64,000 nucleotides of DNA, from contig OX639973.1 in NCBI GenBank assembly GCA_951828385.1, positions 930,001-994,000 on the forward strand, written 5' to 3'. The DNA is from an uncultured Poribacteria bacterium. Lineage in GTDB: Bacteria > Poribacteria > WGA-4E > WGA-3G. A model generated the notes under the pieces. The model was not told where the DNA came from and searched no databases. It was given only the letters and a program-made list of their open reading frames with translations. The first letter of the stretch is position 1. Every line of letters begins with the position of its first letter. A program made the translations under genes and the position numbers. Shown here piece by piece: positions 1 through 9,256 of this stretch.

Positions 1-91
1 ATGATGCTCGTGTAAAATGATTACTTGTGTCACAGAACCCGCCGCGCCGTAGGCGTAATAAAGGATGATAACTTAAGCAATTAAAAAACAG

Positions 92-1186
92 ATGCTAAAC
101 TCTATTGATACAGCCCGAGCAAAAGATGATAATACGCCAGCACTCCGACCAATGGGATTTGGCGGGATCCTTGATACAACCTTTAATCTGTATCGGCAGC
201 ATTTTCGGCTGTTTTTAGGGTTTATCGCCTTCCATTTTTGTGGACATTTGGTGGTATATTTATTCTGGCTTTTTCTCCCAAATGTTCCTATAAGAAACTT
301 GGTAACAGAGCTCGTTGACCTACCTTTTGGTCTAATCAGCATGGGCGGGATAATCGTCGCGACGGCTACAATTTATTTAGGCAAGCATCTCACAATCCGC
401 GATGCGTTGCAGCAAGTCAGACACCGATTCTGGCAGGTGTTAGGGTCTCTCCTTCTATGGGGCTTAGTTTTTGTGATACCGCGCGCTGTTTCCATATTTC
501 CCATATTTTATTATTTCGGGTATGCGGATGTTTGGGAGCCGGGGACGGATATTAGGGAGTATACGGGGTCTTCTATATTAGTGTTAGAGTGGACCATTTT
601 CATTACTTTAGTTTCTGCGCCTTTCGGAATTGATCTCCCGATGAATTGGGAGATCGTCACTCAAGGTTTAATACCTTGGCTGGCGAGACGTGGATATATA
701 TGGATCGGCCTCATTCCTTCAGTGATCGCGCCTTTCTCAATTTACTTTGCCGTGCGTTGGCTGTTCGTCACCCCTGCTATTCTAATTGAGAAACCTTTCA
801 TCCCACGCGCTTTTGAAAGGAGCAGTGCACTCACCCGTGGTAGTTGGTGGCGGGTCTGGGGTCTATTGGCTTCTTTTTGCGCGTTAAGTGGCGCAATTCA
901 GTATATCATTGCGGTTATGATTGGCTTCATCCTTATCTTAACAACAGGGACAGATGAAACAACACTTATTGACATTCTTAAAAGGACAGTAATGCTTCGC
1001 TTTGGTAGCATTAATCCGCTCTTTTCCCTTGTTATGGGATGGATCTATTTCATCGTTGCCACTTTCATTTATCCAATTTGGATCATTGGCATTACGCTTC
1101 TATACTTTGACCTGCGGATACGAAAAGAGGGATTTGATCTTGAAATGCAGGTGAACAACACGCCTGCTATGCACTCGCATATATAA
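92..1186 (+). CDS. Multi-pass membrane protein, GPDPase-membrane-domain-like
   Basis: The 364-residue product is strongly hydrophobic, with about six to eight likely membrane segments, for example around residues 38-62, 85-105, 115-140, 205-235 and 260-290. The opening GFGGILDTTFNLYRQHF resembles the start of proteins with a glycerophosphodiester phosphodiesterase membrane domain (a 'GEILDRTFRLYRRHF'-type motif), which are integral membrane proteins without the catalytic domain. No active-site motif is visible, so no function is assigned. The ATG at 92 has no clear Shine-Dalgarno sequence. The gene ends 20 bp before a secreted beta-helix gene on the same strand, so the two may be co-transcribed. 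The fold assignment is moderate; the membrane location is firm. Confidence 0.7.
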   Translation: MLNSIDTARAKDDNTPALRPMGFGGILDTTFNLYRQHFRLFLGFIAFHFCGHLVVYLFWLFLPNVPIRNLVTELVDLPFGLISMGGIIVATATIYLGKHLTIRDALQQVRHRFWQVLGSLLLWGLVFVIPRAVSIFPIFYYFGYADVWEPGTDIREYTGSSILVLEWTIFITLVSAPFGIDLPMNWEIVTQGLIPWLARRGYIWIGLIPSVIAPFSIYFAVRWLFVTPAILIEKPFIPRAFERSSALTRGSWWRVWGLLASFCALSGAIQYIIAVMIGFILILTTGTDETTLIDILKRTVMLRFGSINPLFSLVMGWIYFIVATFIYPIWIIGITLLYFDLRIRKEGFDLEMQVNNTPAMHSHI

Positions 1187-1206
1187 CTGAAATAGAGGTA
1201 GACATA

Positions 1207-2589
1207 ATGCTGAAAATATGTAGACGAAACATGTCCATAGCGTTCATTATTGGTTGGTTTTGGCTGAGTCCCGCAACATTTGCAGCAACGATTCATGTCC
1301 CTGCAGATCAACCGACAATTCAATCGGGCATTGATGCAGCAGAAAACGGTGACACAGTCTTGGTAAGCGACGGCATTTACACCGGTGCAGGCAACGTTAA
1401 CATCAGTTTTAGCGGCAAACAGATTACCGTTAAGTCCCGCAATGGTGCCGACGCGACGATTATTGATTGTGAAGAAACACCGAATACGAGAGGTTTCACT
1501 TTCCAAAGCAAAGAAACACATGATTCAGTGTTGGACGGATTCACGATTAAAAATGGGGTGCAAGACCTTGGCGGGGGCATTTACTGCCACACCGCTTCAC
1601 CGACGATTAAGAACTGTGTTATTACCCAAAATCGAGCGACTGCAACGCGTTTCCACGGTCAAGGTGGCGGTGGTATCTATGGAACAGACACCACAGTACA
1701 CATAATAGATTGCTTAATCACCAAAAATCGCGCAGAATCCAGTTTCGGTAGCGGTGTCCTCATTGACGGAGATGGCGTATGGGCATTCAACACACTCGAA
1801 TCGGTGATTCTTGATAATTGCACTGTTTCAGAAAATATTGGTAGCGGGATTGTTTGCCAAGATTTTGCCCCTTTATCCATAAAGGACTGCACAGTGCTTC
1901 AAAATAGTGGACGTGGCATTGTGAGTACTTTCATCTCACGTGATACTTCTATTACCAATTGCCGTATTGAGCGAAACGCAGGCGGCGGCATAGAATGTAG
2001 CGAAGAATCCTATTTAAGGGTAAAAGACTGTCTCATCATACAAAATACCGCCAAATACGGTGGTGGGATTTACTGTAGTCCAACATCCGAAATCGAAGTT
2101 TCAGGGTGCATCATTGCAGAAAACACAGCAACAGAGACCGGTGGTGGCATCGAGGTTATTTCGACCCGTGGGGCGGCAACAATCACGAATTGTACAATTA
2201 CACAGAACACCGCGCATCGCAAAGGTGGAGGCGTTTCCGCCTTCATTGAAGCCAGTATATTTACCCTTACTAATTCAATTGTTTGGGATAATCAGACGCG
2301 CGGGGAGCATGCGGAAATTTCCACAGTAGGTGGACAGATAACCATCAAATCGTGTGACATCCGAGGCGGGCTTGCAGGAATTGGTCGTCAACCCGATAGA
2401 AAGTGGTTTATCTATGAAGATAACATTGACGCAGACCCACGTTTCGTTGATGCGGATAACGGTAACTATCGACTTAAAGCGAATAGTCCGGCTGCGTCAA
2501 TGGGCGCACAACCACCATTCGGGTGGTCTCCTGTGGTAACACACACAGAAAAGCGACTGGTAACATGGGGTGAACTCAAGATTAAGTAG
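1207..2589 (+). CDS. Secreted right-handed parallel beta-helix protein
   Basis: The 460-residue protein begins with a basic, hydrophobic signal peptide that ends near residue 27 (WLSPATFA). It continues with IHVPADQPTIQSGIDAA, the usual start of pectate-lyase-like beta-helix domains. Repeated short coils follow (GGGIYC, TITNCTITQNTA, GGGIEV), typical of DUF1565/beta-helix repeats that bind or cleave polysaccharide. No catalytic residues can be assigned. The last residues (KRLVTWGELKIK) resemble the tail of another secreted protein at 57400-58158. The ATG at 1207 follows GAGGTAG at a suitable distance. It lies just after a membrane protein and 17 bp before a PhyH gene, so it may be in a three-gene unit. 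Export is well supported; substrate unknown. Confidence 0.8.
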   Translation: MLKICRRNMSIAFIIGWFWLSPATFAATIHVPADQPTIQSGIDAAENGDTVLVSDGIYTGAGNVNISFSGKQITVKSRNGADATIIDCEETPNTRGFTFQSKETHDSVLDGFTIKNGVQDLGGGIYCHTASPTIKNCVITQNRATATRFHGQGGGGIYGTDTTVHIIDCLITKNRAESSFGSGVLIDGDGVWAFNTLESVILDNCTVSENIGSGIVCQDFAPLSIKDCTVLQNSGRGIVSTFISRDTSITNCRIERNAGGGIECSEESYLRVKDCLIIQNTAKYGGGIYCSPTSEIEVSGCIIAENTATETGGGIEVISTRGAATITNCTITQNTAHRKGGGVSAFIEASIFTLTNSIVWDNQTRGEHAEISTVGGQITIKSCDIRGGLAGIGRQPDRKWFIYEDNIDADPRFVDADNGNYRLKANSPAASMGAQPPFGWSPVVTHTEKRLVTWGELKIK

Positions 2590-2606
2590 GAGATGTAGAA
2601 CATACA

Positions 2607-3431
2607 ATGGCATTTCAATTTGAAAATTCAATGGTAAACGAGTATCTCTCGCAGGGTTATCTGATTTTTCGCGGGATTGTTCCACCGTCGCTGCTCACCG
2701 ATTTGCGTCGTGAGGCAGAAAAGGCACGCGATCTCGCACACAAGCTCAACGGGCCGCAGACCCAACGCATCCAACCCCTATCCAATTACGGTGATGAATT
2801 AGATCTGAAACCTTTTTACGACTACACGGAGCTGCCTGAACTTCGAGACGCTATCGAAAAATTGCTCGGTCCTGACTACACGCATGGTCACGTTGACATC
2901 ATGGGACTCCTTGTTGAGCCGCTTGAGTACCCATGGCATATCGGTTGGCATCGAGACGGTGTTGTTGAGGTGCCACCCGAAGCCCGTGATGAGACTGTCA
3001 ATGCGAAGTTGGCGGAAGTCTGGTACGACCTACGGCACTTCAATCAGGTCAACTGTGCGATTTATGCGGATTCCTGTACGTGGTTCGTCCCCGGCAGTCA
3101 CCTTCGCCAGTGGGACATGCCCGGTGAAGCGCAATCCACAAAGGATCCAAAACTACGGAAACCTGCTGAAGGGCAGTCTAATGCTGAAGCTGAGCGATAC
3201 TGCTTAGAACATTGTAGGCAGTTTCCTGGGGCAGTTCAAGTGCATCTCGGACCGGGAGATTTTATGGTTTATCGAAACCTTGCATGGCACACCGGAAACT
3301 ATATCACCTACCAACCGCGCGCAACCATCCACGATGTCGTCCGGTATGAAGGCGGGAAAGATTGGACGGATTGGCAACAGACGAAACTGGATGCTGTTAA
3401 ACGGATGAAGGAAAAGCAGTCCGAAGCATAG
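2607..3431 (+). CDS. Phytanoyl-CoA dioxygenase (PhyH) family protein
   Basis: The 274-residue protein has the layout of non-haem Fe(II)/2-oxoglutarate oxygenases of the PhyH family. The iron-binding facial triad is visible as H115-x-D117 (WHRDG) and H228 (AWHTGNY), and R238 is placed to bind 2-oxoglutarate. The PGSH motif near residues 162-165 is also typical of the family. The length is normal. The substrate cannot be told from sequence, because the family covers many small-molecule hydroxylations. The gene starts 17 bp after the beta-helix gene, with GGAGATG upstream. A second PhyH protein is at 18823-19530 but is only distantly similar. Confidence 0.88.
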   Translation: MAFQFENSMVNEYLSQGYLIFRGIVPPSLLTDLRREAEKARDLAHKLNGPQTQRIQPLSNYGDELDLKPFYDYTELPELRDAIEKLLGPDYTHGHVDIMGLLVEPLEYPWHIGWHRDGVVEVPPEARDETVNAKLAEVWYDLRHFNQVNCAIYADSCTWFVPGSHLRQWDMPGEAQSTKDPKLRKPAEGQSNAEAERYCLEHCRQFPGAVQVHLGPGDFMVYRNLAWHTGNYITYQPRATIHDVVRYEGGKDWTDWQQTKLDAVKRMKEKQSEA

Positions 3432-3580
3432 TGTTAATCCAATTGTGTATGACCTGCCATTTACCTGAAACCGCTGGTGTCTGAAACCCACCTAAGCCAC
3501 GATCCAATATTTTCTGAATTTAATTCCATAACGTGGATTGAATCTTCTCAGAATATACCCACTACAGGAGGATTCATAAC

Positions 3581-4390
3581 GTGGACACAAAACAGACACA
3601 AACAAATGAAATTCTAAAGCACCCATTTCCACAGCAGCGACCGGACGTGAAGATTGTCGAAAGCGACGATCGTATCACTGAAGTTGACTGTCCGGAGCTG
3701 CAATGGTGGTTCGCCGTTCCAGAGATGGGTGAACCACACTTCCGGGCTGAGTACGATGCGAATACACTGGAACTCGATGCAATCGTAGAGATTACGCCGA
3801 CCACACCTGCAACAATTCGCGGTATTGATTGTGTGGAACTTCGAGTCAGAGAATGGTTGGCACCGAGAGACTGGCCCGATGTAAATCCGCCGGAAATGAT
3901 GTATGCGACACTTGACGATACCCATAGTAGATGGATTTCGGTGGTTAATATAGTAGATGGAAAACAAGTCTCCTACACAATCGGTGACGAGTGGTTTGAA
4001 GACGAGTGGGGTGGTCCCTTAAAACGACGGATTGTAGACGATGGTCGGTACGAACTTCAAGCTGATGGCTCGTACAGAATCACCGACGCTCAAGGTTTCG
4101 GTGCTGGCACATACAACGTGACAATTGGTGAAAACACTTTTCACTGTCTTCGTATTTTAGACGTTGACATTTCCGAGCCTCACGGTGGCGAACTTGCTGA
4201 GATATACATTGAGAGTGGTGGACGCACAGTCTTCTTCAGACGCTATGACGGTCGCTACTTGCGAGGACACGATTTAGTGCACAAGTATCCGAACAACCGC
4301 CGTATTGTCATCAACGATGTCCTCTACGTTCACAGCGATTGCAGCGGATGGGCACACGATCAGTTGACCTCTGAATCTTTACGTCTATAG
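3581..4390 (+). CDS. Hypothetical protein, beta-rich, soluble
   Basis: I do not recognise this 269-residue protein. It has no signal peptide or membrane segment. It is acidic, rich in aromatic residues and in alternating polar/hydrophobic stretches, which suggests a mostly beta fold. The GTG at 3581 is preceded by CAGGAGG at good spacing, so the start is well supported. The stop codon TAG (4388-4390) falls inside the left end of a repeat element (TATAGTAAAACC), so insertion of that repeat may have set or moved the C-terminus. The gene stands alone, 149 bp after the PhyH gene and convergent with the enolase-superfamily gene. Confidence 0.65.
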   Translation: MDTKQTQTNEILKHPFPQQRPDVKIVESDDRITEVDCPELQWWFAVPEMGEPHFRAEYDANTLELDAIVEITPTTPATIRGIDCVELRVREWLAPRDWPDVNPPEMMYATLDDTHSRWISVVNIVDGKQVSYTIGDEWFEDEWGGPLKRRIVDDGRYELQADGSYRITDAQGFGAGTYNVTIGENTFHCLRILDVDISEPHGGELAEIYIESGGRTVFFRRYDGRYLRGHDLVHKYPNNRRIVINDVLYVHSDCSGWAHDQLTSESLRL

Positions 4391-4500
4391 TAAAACCTAT
4401 AATTAATTGGGCACTCCCAAACAGTCTGAATGCCTCTAACGGGCATTCAGACTGGAAACCCAAACTAAAAGTTTATGCTACGAAAAAGCACCGGTATATG
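4386..4500. repeat. MITE-like repeat, TATAGTAAAA family, one end clear
   Basis: The left end (TATAGTAAAACCTATAATTA, then TTGGGCACTC) closely matches the element at 35072. It contains a strong hairpin, CAGTCTGAATGCC at 4422-4434 pairing with 4442-4454, and one AAACTAAAAGTTT mini-hairpin at 4462-4474 followed by TATGCTAC. The right terminal repeat is not recognisable, so the end near 4500 is approximate. The left end supplies the stop codon of the upstream gene. Confidence 0.6.
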
Positions 4501-4536
4501 TTTCGGTTGCAAATCATTCCGTGTAACCTGACCACG

Positions 4537-5739
4537 CTATAACCGATCCACTGTGTATGCCTCTAACAATTCTTCGTCTAAATCTACGCCGAATCCAGGG
4601 GCATCGTTGAGGGTGAAAAATCCATCACGCGTTTTGGGACGTAAACGGCGATAGAGTTCGTTTTCGATGCCGTTGCGGGAGGGACCGAAGGTCTCTGCCA
4701 TACACGGCATCGGGAGGCACGCAGTGAGATGTAAACCCCACGGTGTGCCGGCCTGATGGAGCCACGTTGGAATGTCCTGCTCAGCAGCTTCACGTGCAAT
4801 CCGCAGGCATTCTGTAAAACCGCCTGCCCAACTGATGTCCGGTTGAATCATATCTGCCGCTTTCCAACGGAGTAACTCACGAAAGCCGTATCGCGTGAAT
4901 TCATGTTCGCCAGAGACAATCCAAGTCGGTTGGACTTCGCGGACGAGTTGTGCCATGCCAGCGTAATCGTCAAGTGGGATAGGTTCTTCGATCCATTTGA
5001 GGCGTGTCTCGGTAGCGGCATCAGCGAAACGGGTTGTATAATCTACATCCCAACGGAGATAGATGTCTGCCATCAGTTCCACCTCTGCCCCGATAGCATC
5101 TCGCGCGGCGTGTATCATCTCAACGTTTTCTGCGAACCCATCTTCTCCCTCGGCGAGTCCGTTGCGGAGCGGTAGCTTGCAGGCGGCGAACCCGTTCTCT
5201 GCGTAATAACCGACATCTGCTCCAGTCGCATAAGCCGGAATTTTAAGGATCGGTGTCTCTGTCACGAGACTGTAAACCGGCGCGTCTACAATCTTTCCAC
5301 ACAGGTCAACGAGCGCGAGCTCTATACCGCTCAATGCGTAAATCACCAAGCCGCGCCGCCCGTAAATTGAGGTGATATGATACAGATGTTCCCATATCTC
5401 CTCAACATCAAGCGGATCGCGTCCGATAACGAAGTGCTGGAGATGTTTTTCAATAACCAGCGCGCCAGCAAGTCCGCCGCCGCCGAGCCCGTATCCTTTT
5501 AAGCCTTTATCGGTCGTTATCTCTACGATTAACGCTCCTGCTTGTGTTGCGAAGGGGCCGCGCCAATCGACATGCGCTATTTGGGTAGCCGGTTTCTGCC
5601 ACTGTCCTTTGGCAAACCCCAAACCGGGCATTGCGCGAGGGTTCAGATTGACATGCCATGTCCGAATTCCAGTAACAGCATGTCGGGTTTTTGCCCGTTC
5701 TTTCCACATAGCCGTGAGCTTGTTTTCATTGGCGTGCAT
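4537..5739 (-). CDS. Mandelate racemase/muconate lactonizing enzyme family protein
   Basis: The 400-residue protein belongs to the enolase superfamily, whose members abstract a proton next to a carboxylate using Mg2+. An N-terminal capping domain (DKGLKGYGLGGGGLAG) is followed by the barrel. The three metal ligands are recognisable: Asp in LMADIYLRW, Glu in WIEEPIPLDD and Glu in SGEHEF. DMIQPDISWAGG and WLHQAGTPWGLH are typical late-barrel motifs. The substrate is probably a sugar acid, but that is only a family-level guess. The start follows AAGGAG at 7-8 bp. The gene is convergent with the hypothetical gene upstream in the window. Confidence 0.88.
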   Translation of the reverse strand: MHANENKLTAMWKERAKTRHAVTGIRTWHVNLNPRAMPGLGFAKGQWQKPATQIAHVDWRGPFATQAGALIVEITTDKGLKGYGLGGGGLAGALVIEKHLQHFVIGRDPLDVEEIWEHLYHITSIYGRRGLVIYALSGIELALVDLCGKIVDAPVYSLVTETPILKIPAYATGADVGYYAENGFAACKLPLRNGLAEGEDGFAENVEMIHAARDAIGAEVELMADIYLRWDVDYTTRFADAATETRLKWIEEPIPLDDYAGMAQLVREVQPTWIVSGEHEFTRYGFRELLRWKAADMIQPDISWAGGFTECLRIAREAAEQDIPTWLHQAGTPWGLHLTACLPMPCMAETFGPSRNGIENELYRRLRPKTRDGFFTLNDAPGFGVDLDEELLEAYTVDRL

Positions 5740-5809
5740 GACATAACTCCTTCAAATTTTCCATAGTTTAGGGATGGGAGATTGAAAAATCAGCTCCTTT
5801 GTGAAGGTA

Positions 5810-7240
5810 TCACTCAAAAGCGTTTGCGACAATTACAAGGTCAAGGATATTGACAACGCCATCGCCATTTAGATCCGGTGCCTCCTCCCCGAGTGCATTC
5901 GCAACAAGCACTAAATCGAGAACATTCACAACACCATCGCCGTTGATGTCCGCTGTAGGAGAGGTTTCTAACTGCGATTCCGATTTCAGATAAATCTCGC
6001 CGTCTAAATCCGCCAGCACATGCTCTGTGCCCCGGAGCCCACTGGCGACACCGGTAGTTTCCGCCGGCAAATTGATAGTTTGAACCTCACCGCTGCGATT
6101 GTAGACTGCCCAGCCGTTGGTGAATTCACGGATAAATAAGCCTTCTGTGTCTCGGTAGAGCTGCCCCTTGACCTCATTACCGCCGATGGGTTGACCGAGA
6201 TCCGCATCCCAAAAGGGATACCAATAATGATCAGAGGGGTTCATGCCATCGCTGAGAGGGATGTATAAATCATCATAATCGTACCCGAAAATTAATGGCT
6301 GCATCCAAAAACCTAATGCGAAATTAACACACCCGTCTGAAAGCGTCAGTGACATTGTTGTAAAAAAACGCATCCGTTGTTGATTTTTCAATGACATAGG
6401 CGATTCTCGTGCGTCTGTGACACCTTCCAAACAATTAATGACTGGCGCACGTAACGAAGCCTCTGCCCATATCAGTGTCTTCTGAATTTCCTTTAGGTCA
6501 CCTTGCGTATAGTTACCGTCCACCGGAATCCCGATATTAGAATAACCTGGTCGTGTTTCTATGTGAAGTCCATTGACATAGGCTGCCCACCGTGGTATTT
6601 TTTTATGACCAGAATTGACAATTATCAGAAAATCAGAACCAACTTTTGAACGGATACCTTGTAAGATAAGATCGCGTGCTTTATGCTCCTCTGACAGTGG
6701 TTTCAACTCATTGAGTCTCTCATCCTCATTCCAATTATCCAAAAATATGCCATCAAATAATCCTGTCTCCCAAGCAGCTACCGTTTGTGTTATAGCCCAT
6801 TGCTGAGTTTCAGGTAATGTAAAATCTAAAAGTTGCTCATTTCCCCAAAGCTCATCTACCACAGGGACACCTTCCGCATCCCTTAACAACATCGGATTAT
6901 CTTCAGGAAAAGAACCTGGCGGATAACCGCTAAAATAACGCACGTCAACCAAAAATAACATATCAGGATTCATTGACAAAAATAGTGCTTTTCTTTGATG
7001 TGCAGCATCGACATCACCTACCCATTCAATGCCATTAAAGCGAAGCCCAAAATCCGCATTCCATACCACATCGTGCATTGCCCAACGCATTTCTGATGAA
7101 AGTTCAGGTTTGTTGAGGATGTTTCCCCAAGCTACATACGTTGATGGAAAATCCCGGTCAATGAAATCCGCGACATCCGCATCACTAAAAAAAGCAAGTA
7201 CGAATATAAAAGTAAAACAGATAAAAAAGAATTTTTTCAT
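5810..7240 (-). CDS. Secreted glycosidase-like protein with C-terminal dockerin-like repeats
   Basis: The 476-residue product has a signal peptide (residues 1-21, hydrophobic FFFICFTFIFVLAFF). A barrel-like domain of the 'putative glycoside hydrolase' (GHL-type) kind follows, with the strand motif LFDGIFLDNWNED, where the acidic residues could be catalytic. The C-terminus carries two 22-24 residue EF-hand-like repeats (DINGDGVVNVLDLVLVANAL and DLNGDGVVNILDLVIVANAF) that match the calcium-binding pattern of type I dockerins. GAGG lies 8 bp before the ATG. It is a paralogue of the interrupted gene just upstream (7343-10751), so the pair probably arose by duplication. Catalysis is not proven; export and repeats are clear. 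Confidence 0.75.
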   Translation of the reverse strand: MKKFFFICFTFIFVLAFFSDADVADFIDRDFPSTYVAWGNILNKPELSSEMRWAMHDVVWNADFGLRFNGIEWVGDVDAAHQRKALFLSMNPDMLFLVDVRYFSGYPPGSFPEDNPMLLRDAEGVPVVDELWGNEQLLDFTLPETQQWAITQTVAAWETGLFDGIFLDNWNEDERLNELKPLSEEHKARDLILQGIRSKVGSDFLIIVNSGHKKIPRWAAYVNGLHIETRPGYSNIGIPVDGNYTQGDLKEIQKTLIWAEASLRAPVINCLEGVTDARESPMSLKNQQRMRFFTTMSLTLSDGCVNFALGFWMQPLIFGYDYDDLYIPLSDGMNPSDHYWYPFWDADLGQPIGGNEVKGQLYRDTEGLFIREFTNGWAVYNRSGEVQTINLPAETTGVASGLRGTEHVLADLDGEIYLKSESQLETSPTADINGDGVVNVLDLVLVANALGEEAPDLNGDGVVNILDLVIVANAFE

Positions 7241-7342
7241 TTAAGAGCCTCATTATTTTTGAATATTCTTTTTCAAACCCGGTGCGGTATCAGAAAATAT
7301 CTCATGTTTATCTTCATATCTTACTCCTTCACTCAATGCAGT

Positions 7343-9214
7343 CTAAAGATTTCCAAAAGCATTCGCAACAATTACCAAATCCTGAATGTTCACAACACCA
7401 TCACCATTGAGATCAGGTTCCGCTTCGCCAAAAGCATTCGCAACTATCACTAAATCCTGAATATTTACTACGCCATCGTCATTGACATCCACATCCGACC
7501 GGAAGTCCGTAAGATTCAAAGCCGCAAGCGGACTAAAATCCGTTCCTAAGTTATTATCAATCTGCAACGTCTCCAAATTCATAAGTCCCGCAAGTGGGCT
7601 AAAATCTACGATTTGATTGTGGCTCAGATACAAAGCACGAAGTTTCTTCAACCCAGCAAGCGGGCTTATATCCGAAATGCCGTTATCTATAAGAGAGAGC
7701 TCGTCTAAGTTAATAAGCTCAGCAAGCGGGCTTATATCCGAGATACCACTCCTTTCAAGGACGATGAACTCTAAGTTGATAAGACCTGATAGTGGACTTA
7801 TATCCAGATTTGTAACTGGAGGCATACCGTCTACCTCACGATGCCAGATATGTAATTGGGTGAGATTTGTTAAGTTCGCAAGTGGACTGAGGTCGGTGAT
7901 ACGATTTCTTCCCCCAAGATGCAGTTCTTTTAGGGACAGCGCGAATTCTAACCCTGTTATATCAACAATGCCTCTGTGATTTGCTTTCAGAGAAGTCAAT
8001 TGTAGCATCTTCTCTTTCGTCAACAGTGTTGATGCGGGGAGTCCGAGTTCCACGAGTGCCTCCCGAACCACTGCCTGCAACGCGACATCCGGCATCCATA
8101 CTGATGGGTCCTCTACCGTAAGTTCTATGTCTAACACTTTGATGGTGCCATCGGCAATAGTGTCGGGTTCCTGTTTCAGATACATCTCGCCATCTAAATC
8201 AGGGACGATGTGTGTCGTGCTTGTGATACCACTTGCAACACCGGTGGCTTGTCCGGGGAGTTGGATCTTTTGTGGCTGTCCACTGCGATTGTAGGCTGCC
8301 CAGCCGTTGGTGAACTCCCGGATAAATAATCCCTCGATGCCGTTGTAGGTTTGCCCTTTTGTTTCATTGCCGCCGACAGGACGACCGAGATCCGCATCCC
8401 AGAAATCATACCAGATATGTACCTTCCCCATATTTATCTGTGGCACTCTAAATATGAAGTAGCCATCAGAGTGGGTCAAGGACATGGTTGTAAACAGACG
8501 CATCCAACGTAGGTTGTTTAGACTCTTTAAAGGCTCTTCGACACCATAAACCATCAATACATTAATTCTCGGTTTTCTAAGATTTTTTTCGTTCCAAAGC
8601 AGGGCATCTTCAATCTCAATAAGTCCCTGATATGTGTATCCACCTGGGTAATCCAAATCAATCTCCATGAGTGCTCCATTGATCCATTCCGCATAACGCT
8701 CGGATTTTCGCCTGTTTCTGTTTACGAGTATAAGGAAATCGTCCCGGACACGTGCCCGTATGCCTTTTAAGATGTTTATATATGCTTCTATAACGACTTC
8801 ACCATCAATACCAAAGTGCTTATCGTAGGCATATTGATGAGAGTGTACAAACGAATCAAACAATACGCCCTGAAAAATACCACACTCAGCAACTGCGACA
8901 ACACGCTCGATGAGAAGCTCTTGAAGTTTGGGGTTTAGAATGTCAAGCGTCCATTCGTCCCAAGCCACACCTTCACTTGACACCGTACTGGTTATAATAT
9001 TTCCATTGGTATCTCTAAGCCAAAACTCAGAATCTGCGGGGAGTTCATCTAATCCCAGACGATTAAGGAGGCGGATCTCAGGGAAAAATAACATATTTGG
9101 ATTACGCTGCGCGTATTGTTGGTATCTGAAAATTATATTTTCTAAATTCCCAAAAAGTTGTGTTGATACACCTTCAGCAGGTTCCGCGGGGGTCAAATAC
9201 CAACGTGTACCCAA
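7343..9214 (-). pseudogene. C-terminal part of a glycosidase-like/LRR/dockerin-like gene split by an IS
   Basis: This open region encodes about 623 residues but lacks a signal peptide and a good start. The only in-frame candidate is TTG at 9214, without a Shine-Dalgarno sequence. It begins inside the glycosidase-like domain (ARPNML/AQRNPNML region aligns with MNPDML of the neighbour at 5810-7240). It then has the GIFQGVLFDSF motif, a stretch of SDS22-like leucine-rich repeats (DISPLAGLxxLxxLxLxxN, about residues 400-570) and two dockerin-like EF-hand repeats at the end. An IS3-family element lies directly upstream; the missing start with signal peptide is on its far side at 10444-10751. An in-frame TAA from the IS edge precedes the fragment. 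It is probably inactive unless transcribed from the IS. Confidence 0.75.
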
Positions 9215-9256
9215 AGTTGAAGTGCATACGCTTATTTAGACCACTTTTTCGCAAAG

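Noticed and set aside
4422-4454. Rho-independent terminator after the 3581-4390 gene
   Set aside because: The hairpin is strong but not followed by a T-run; it is part of a repeat seen at another locus, so I list it only as a repeat.
9214-9250. An in-frame fusion of the IS orfB end with the downstream glycosidase-like fragment
   Set aside because: A TAA in the IS edge (about 9233) stops the frame before the fragment.
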